Translations under genes and position numbers: made by a program
Assembly: GCA_008973525.1 (NCBI GenBank)
Contig: WACJ01000116.1
Coordinates: 186,001-250,000, forward strand
Length of the DNA: 64,000 bases
Direction of reading: 5' to 3'
Source: Stenopsyche tienmushanensis
Lineage: Eukaryota > Arthropoda > Insecta > Trichoptera > Stenopsychidae
Notes under the pieces: model-generated
Told to the model about the DNA's origin: nothing
What the model saw: only the letters and a program-made list of their open reading frames with translations
Databases searched by the model: none
Shown: one piece after another, positions 58,880 through 64,000 of the stretch
How the letters are laid out: each line of letters starts with the position of its first letter
Position numbering within the stretch: the stretch's first letter is position 1

Positions 58880-61320
58880 CTGCTATCACTTATAGTCAAT
58901 GGTCATCCAATACCATTTTGGGAATTTTCTTCGCCATTTCTGGGGCGGTTACCTCATTTGGTCGAACACTGTGCTGTTTGTCTTGGTAGTTCGCAAAGTC
59001 TCGTCAAACCTTTCCTTCATCATGATGTTTTACTACAACTTAACTCTAATAATGAACCCAAAAGTGATTTAGTGATTCTACTTCAGATGGCATGTGTTTT
59101 TTTTAAATTAAATTTGCCATATTCCATATCTCGGACGAAGGCGAATTCCACTAAGGAAAGGATTTTTCATGTGGTGGTTTATTAGTTGCCTCAATATTTA
59201 TTTAAATTCAAATATTATAATATACGAAAATAGTCTCAAAAGTAACCGATCCTAACGTATAAATGGTAGTTGGTGTTCTAAAAAACACCCAGCGCGCTAA
59301 CATATGTAATTTGATACACCATATGAAATTTTGAAAAATTCTGAACTCCGTATCTATTATATTTCACATATGATATGAAATATATTAAATTAACGGGGGA
59401 GAAATGTGTCCACTTTTTCTCACACGACGAATTACATATTATTAGTGTATTTTTATGTAATTCAAACAAAGACGATCAACTGGATGAAAAAGCAATCATT
59501 TTCAATACAAAATAAGATGGAGATATCACCATTTAAAGCTAGTCCGCCTGACTTGAAAAAATCAAAGAAAAGCTTTCTGCTGACATACTTTCGGCAAACA
59601 CATTAACCTGTATGGTAGGATGATCGCCTATTTGCGAGCGAATTCCAGTGATTCAGAAAGAGCATTCTTACGCATTGAGCTTGGCGACAGACAGAGACGG
59701 AGAGTGTCTTGCACGTTCGCACGGACATAAATAATTGCATTGAAAATATTTAAAGGTTTTCTAACTTTGAAGAACCCCTACAATAACTAAAGTATAAATC
59801 ATTTTAAATTAATTAAAAGTAATCTTCCTTGATAGATTGCATTTAATAGTTTTCAAAATATCCTTTTGGCAGTCACTCAGTTACAGCCGATTATTTCATT
59901 GCAGCTATGCTCGTTAACTCTTTGAATAGTGATTTAATTTTTGTATAGTATCTCAAATAGGATCACTTTTAGTACCGCACCGTAGTTTTATGCGTATAAT
60001 TGATTTATGTGGCTGAAGTACAAGCGATTCTTTGTGTTCGTAATGTATGATCGTAAAATTTCATTTGAAATTTAACTCAAACGTGACTGAACAATAAAAC
60101 AGATCATAAAAGTTAATGTTTGACTTCATAATTTAAATAATATTAGAAATACAAGCACGGTATTGAAAAAAAGCGATACGGAGCGCCTGACGCCACATTG
60201 GCGATCATACTCATCAAAGGGCAATTGATTATTATATCTGCTAATATTCGATCGTTTCTAAATTTGAGGCATTGTCATTCATTAGATCAGTAGACTTATT
60301 TTCCAATACCGTGTCTCAAATTTATCTTTTCTTAGTAGCTTGAATTTTGGACATCAAATTCTTACTTACATCTAAGCAGAAGTATTTTTATAATATTGGC
60401 AATGATATTTTGGGCAAGATTCGCTTAATTGAAATATTATTTAATACATAAGCAATTTGACATTAATATTTTGGACTTAATTTATGAATGTTACAACAGA
60501 AACAGGTGGAAACCGGCGAAGAAAATGCGAAGAGATGATTTCAAATTAAGAGCCAAAAATTTCTCATTTTGCAGCCAAAGATGACAATATTAATAAGATT
60601 GTGCAGAGGTTTGAATCGACAGTCTGTCATTGGATTTTATCAAATCAGAAATACGTTTTGGCCATTCCAATAAATGGGAGAAATCATTCTTTGCCCGTCT
60701 CCAGAAAAAATATTCCTCAGTTGCCCGTAACATGATCGATCGATTGCCATGCGTCTCTATATTTTAAGTATTAAATTGCGAATTTTTGGTCTTGTTTTTT
60801 GTTTAATTGGAAGAATACACCTTTATGCGGATTTAATGCAGATCCATGGATTTACAGACTGAAGCATATTTATGTGCCTTCCTCAACTGTCGATTTACTG
60901 GAACTTGTTTGAATATTTAACAGTGTCACATTTTGAATTTCTTTTTATTTATTTCTCTTCTTTCGTCTGTCAAAAACATATTAAACCAATGTAAAATTAT
61001 TTCAATGGGTAATTGTTGAAAGCGCGGCCTCGCAAAAGGAATGTCGCAGATTCGAATCTGGAGCTTTGCCAATTTATATTTATATTTGGTTTATTCAGTT
61101 AAAGCGAACTGTACGTTCTTTGGAAAATAGGGCTGAGAGCAATGCAATCGACGTTGATAATTTGCTTGCTACAGATCGTACGGCACCCACTGATCAACAG
61201 ACAAATTTGATAAGATTTATTTTTACGACACTTCACAATTTAAATCAGAGCTTTTCAATTCTTCTGGTGGTACTAACAATATCTCCAAAGAACTGAAAGT
61301 CAGAGCCGAAACAGAGCAAA
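58880..61320. other. Intergenic stretch with a mariner end at 59225-59257
   Basis: GTCTCAAAAGTAACCGATCC and TAACG, followed by TA (59258-59259), is the inverse of the mariner end at 52993. 59320-59390 is a short minus-strand piece of the TTAA-MITE family (CCGTATCTATTATATTTCA). Otherwise no gene was seen. Confidence 0.5.
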
Positions 61321-61332
61321 ATTCGAATTTAA

Positions 61333-61900
61333 CCCTTTGCGGTTCTATGTCGAGTCTGACTCGACATCGATTTTATTCCGGTGAGTCCTATGTCGAGTTT
61401 GACTCGACATTTTGTTTCTACATGTTTTTCCCCACTCGGACTTAAAATCATGTGATTTTATTTTGCGTATCGTGTTTAGGACAGTATTTGGAAAGATTTG
61501 TTGGTTTTTATGATCCTTCATAGTGTTTCGCCTACCTGCTAGAGATACAAAGGAAAGAGTGACTCTTGACGCGTGCTTTCGTGAACATCTCTGATCATAC
61601 TTACGATATTATTTTTCGTAATCATACAATATTCATTATATTTTTGTACGAAACTAATATACAAAATGCCAAAAATTGTAAAAAAAAAACTGTGATATAA
61701 ATGAGTTTGAAAGTAGTGACGACAGTGATTATATGCGTGAACTGGATATTGAATTGCAAAAATTAGCAATTGGCGAAGAAAGTGAAGAGAATTATTATAG
61801 TGTGGTGCAAATAACCAATAAAAAATAAATAGAACTAAAGCACCGATCCCGGACTATCAGATCCCGCCCTCATCATAGATTCAGATTCAGATGAAGAAAT
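61333..61900 (+). mobile_element. piggyBac element, 5' end and N-terminal coding remnant
   Basis: TTAA at 61329-61332 is followed by CCCTTTGCGGTTCTATGTCG. The 21-base near-palindrome ATGTCGAGTCTGACTCGACAT at 61357-61377 recurs as ATGTCGAGTTTGACTCGACAT about 34 bases on. Downstream, translation gives acidic stretches (FESSDDSDYMRELDIEL, and later DSDSDEEISD), the usual N-terminus of piggyBac transposases. The remaining transposase is missing: at about 61930 the sequence switches to a hAT family B fragment. Confidence 0.78.
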
Positions 61901-61934
61901 TAGTGATCCTGTTCGAGCACCACGAACCTTCAGG

Positions 61935-62155
61935 GTTACGCATTTATCCCTAAAAATGGCCACAAGGTCTGAGTATCCAACCGGTCCGCTTTTTCGACCG
62001 CTGACAAGACGAATGAACGCCTCGCTATCGGACACCATACCAGAACATGTCTACAGAACGTTTACACAACGAGTCAAGGTTGACCGGGACGTCGTCCACC
62101 TGCGGGGCCCGAATGGTCTCTTCCTCACCGATGACCCCACCGCATTCTGAAAAGA
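61935..62155 (+). mobile_element. hAT family B coding fragment
   Basis: The plus strand, frame 61956-62150, encodes SEYPTGPLFRPLTRRMNASL then SDTIPEHVYRTF, almost the same as the minus-strand frame at 17429-17827. The tail (VDRDVVHLRGPNGLFL) is GC-rich and not present in that copy, so it may show the continuation of the parental transposase or an unrelated join. Confidence 0.65.
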
Positions 62156-62159
62156 GCGT

Positions 62160-63735
62160 CGTTCAATCGAATTCATCTAGAATAAGATGAAAATCATATT
62201 AATTACAAAATCATAGAATTCTATAAATATAGACCATCACAAAAGGCTGAAAAATTTTATGATGTTGAAATAGAATCCAAATAAAATGATATAAATAAAT
62301 TTTGCCCTTTGCTCTACACTTCCAGGACTTCGTGTGTCCTTTAAAAATAGCTCTTCTATTTTTATTTAGATCAATGCAGCACTTTTTGTCCGATAATTTT
62401 TTTAAGGTCGAGGAAATAAAAGCGGGTCTTATTGTCTATTTTTCATCCAAAATTATTTTTTTACGTAATTGGTGTATTAATTATAATTGCTAAAAAGATA
62501 GAAAAAAGCTATAGCTGTCAAGGGAAAATAATTGATATGATAATTATGTAAAAAAAACTTAAAAAATGAAATTTTCGTCTGGTACCCCTAATAATACGAT
62601 TGCATTTACTGTTGTAAATTATATTTTGTTATTGAAAATTAATGTTCTCTGACGGCAAAGCATGAGTTTTGATAACGAAAAACTTTACTTCATACTAAAA
62701 ACAATATTTTAATGATCATTTGTATTGTTTATATTCAATAAATATATACATTCGGTTGTTATAAGCACATTTTTTATTGCTACAGTGCAATTATTTATTG
62801 GAATAAGATTATACATTTTAAGGATCTATGGAAGCCCTTTTGATTATATAAAAACGTGACACAGGGTATGTGTCGTCGCATATTGATGGAAGCATGGCAT
62901 ACATGTTAGCATGCCATGTTAGGCACATATGTTGTATCATCGGCCAAAAAATCTGCATTGATCTAAATTTAATTATTTATATTTTAAAATAATTAATATA
63001 ATGACGTTCGCTCGTAAATTGGCGCTAACACTCCTTTGTGATAAAGAACTCGTTTTAATTAAGACATTGATCAACTGTCGGTTACTGTACATTTAATGTC
63101 AAAATAATAAATGAACTGCCATTTTAATGGACAATCTTTTACTAAATGTCAAACGTTTGGCTCGGTGCATCTGGAGAATGATCATTTAATAAATAGGGGG
63201 GGCTGTCGAGCGTAATGGAGCGTTGCAGTGCCTCTTCTGCATCCAATAAAATAACAATTACTCGTGAGTCACTTCGACGGCTGGTGCTGTCTTTTGCCAA
63301 CACACATCGGCTAAAAAAATATTTACGACATTCAAATGTATCCTATAGCCGTTTAGAATTATCGCACATTAAAGTGCATGTGCAGTTAAATGCTGTTTTT
63401 CATTTACACCAAAACCCTGACGTAAAACTATAAAGTTATCTAACGTTTCCTTCAGATAACACTCAAATATAAATAAATAGATTTTATTGCCGTCCGTGCG
63501 GCCGCAAACAACTCATTAAACATATATTCCAAGAATATGATCGCTATGAGTGTGCATAGTGGAAACACGTCCTTATACAATGTTGCTTAATGTTAACACG
63601 TCTTATCCGGGACATCGAGCCAAGAGCGATCTATTCATGGCTTAAGATGACCATAACAAACGTTCGTTTTCAAAATCAATAATACAGTGCAAATCTGAAC
63701 GACATTAGTAAATATATTTAGAATTGCTATGGAAA
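62160..63735. other. Intergenic stretch, no gene seen
   Basis: A 72-codon frame at 63215-63433 has somewhat lower AT and basic residues but no domain I recognise. Nothing else was found. Confidence 0.4.
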
Positions 63736-63742
63736 ATATTAA

Positions 63743-64000
63743 TTAGGTCAAAAAGAAAACAGGTAGAAAAACGCAAAACAAGGAGATCCTTGTTAGTTCA
63801 AATTTTTTTTTCTTTTCTTCGTGTATCGAAAAGAACCAATGTTTAAGAATACGTTCAATAAATTTCAAGTCGATATAAATGAAATTCGCAAAGTTATAGG
63901 TCGACGAGGAGAAACTTTTTACTTTTACTTTTTCCAAGCTCATGGAAGTTCTCCTACACGCCTTAAACAAGCATTTTTTATGAAATTTAATAGACACGTA
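63743..64000 (-). pseudogene. hAT (GTF2IRD2-like) fragment, paralogue of 44590-44680
   Basis: The minus strand reads IKFHKKCLFKACRRTSMSLE, parallel to KFHKEFSSRAFGSTSMSF at 44590-44660; nucleotide similarity is evident over about 80 bases. The rest of the frame diverges. It is cut by the window edge. Confidence 0.5.

Noticed and set aside
61049..61058. tRNA B-box-like GATTCGAATC with a following GGAGCTTTGCC
   Set aside because: No matching acceptor stem, A box or anticodon arm upstream; cannot be folded as a tRNA.
1..64000. CRISPR arrays, prokaryotic operons or phage genes
   Set aside because: No regularly spaced repeats with unique spacers and no bacterial-type gene organisation; the window is eukaryotic.

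Overview
This is a gene-poor, AT-rich window of an animal nuclear genome, almost certainly an insect. Genes carry short (about 60-130 bp) GT-AG introns beside larger ones filled with transposons. The transposon mix is typical of arthropods: mariner, pogo/Tigger, hAT, piggyBac, Helitron-like elements, and RTE- and R1-like LINEs. The short introns and the lama-type phospholipase B gene fit a fly, but species and order cannot be fixed from the sequence.

Four gene-level loci are well supported, plus one orphan exon. (1) 4796-5116 (+) is a small secreted protein of unknown function. (2) 6510-15064 (+) is an 11-coding-exon gene whose splicing I could close exactly to 913 codons. Its product has almost no ectodomain, one membrane helix, a Cys-rich juxtamembrane motif and more than 20 tyrosine motifs, ending in a run of DPGYETI/DPNYESV-type motifs and a C-terminal FQV. 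It looks like a PAG/Cbp-type transmembrane adaptor for SH2 proteins. (3) 9626-9987 (-) lies inside intron 3 of that gene and encodes an 87-aa secreted peptide with two identically spaced CS-alpha-beta (defensin-like) domains. It has a clear TATA box and an intron in its 5' UTR. (4) 23055-26354 (-) is a complete 10-exon phospholipase B-like gene (PLBD/lamina ancestor family, 816 codons). Alanine sits where the autocatalytic cysteine nucleophile is expected, and two long acidic inserts are present. A single clean exon at 33183-33292 (-) belongs to a gene I cannot name.

The rest is intergenic DNA with many decayed transposons. Layout: 0-3.5 kb LINE and Tigger debris; 4.8-15.4 kb the gene cluster; 15.7-20.3 kb mariner and hAT remnants; 23-26.4 kb phospholipase B; 31-32 kb an R1-like LINE tail; 33.2-40.3 kb the orphan exon plus Helitron, piggyBac-MITE and Tigger pieces; 44.3-46.5 kb hAT and mariner; 48.7-51 kb nested hAT/piggyBac-MITE/Tc1 pieces; 52.5-59.3 kb a mosaic of hAT, mariner and piggyBac ends; 61.3-64 kb piggyBac and hAT pieces. 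No CRISPR array, rRNA, convincing tRNA or prokaryotic operon was seen.

The biologically most interesting points are the nested two-domain CS-alpha-beta peptide gene, the tyrosine-motif adaptor that hosts it, the likely loss of the nucleophile in the phospholipase B-like protein, and an unclassified transposase reading frame conserved among four hAT-type copies.
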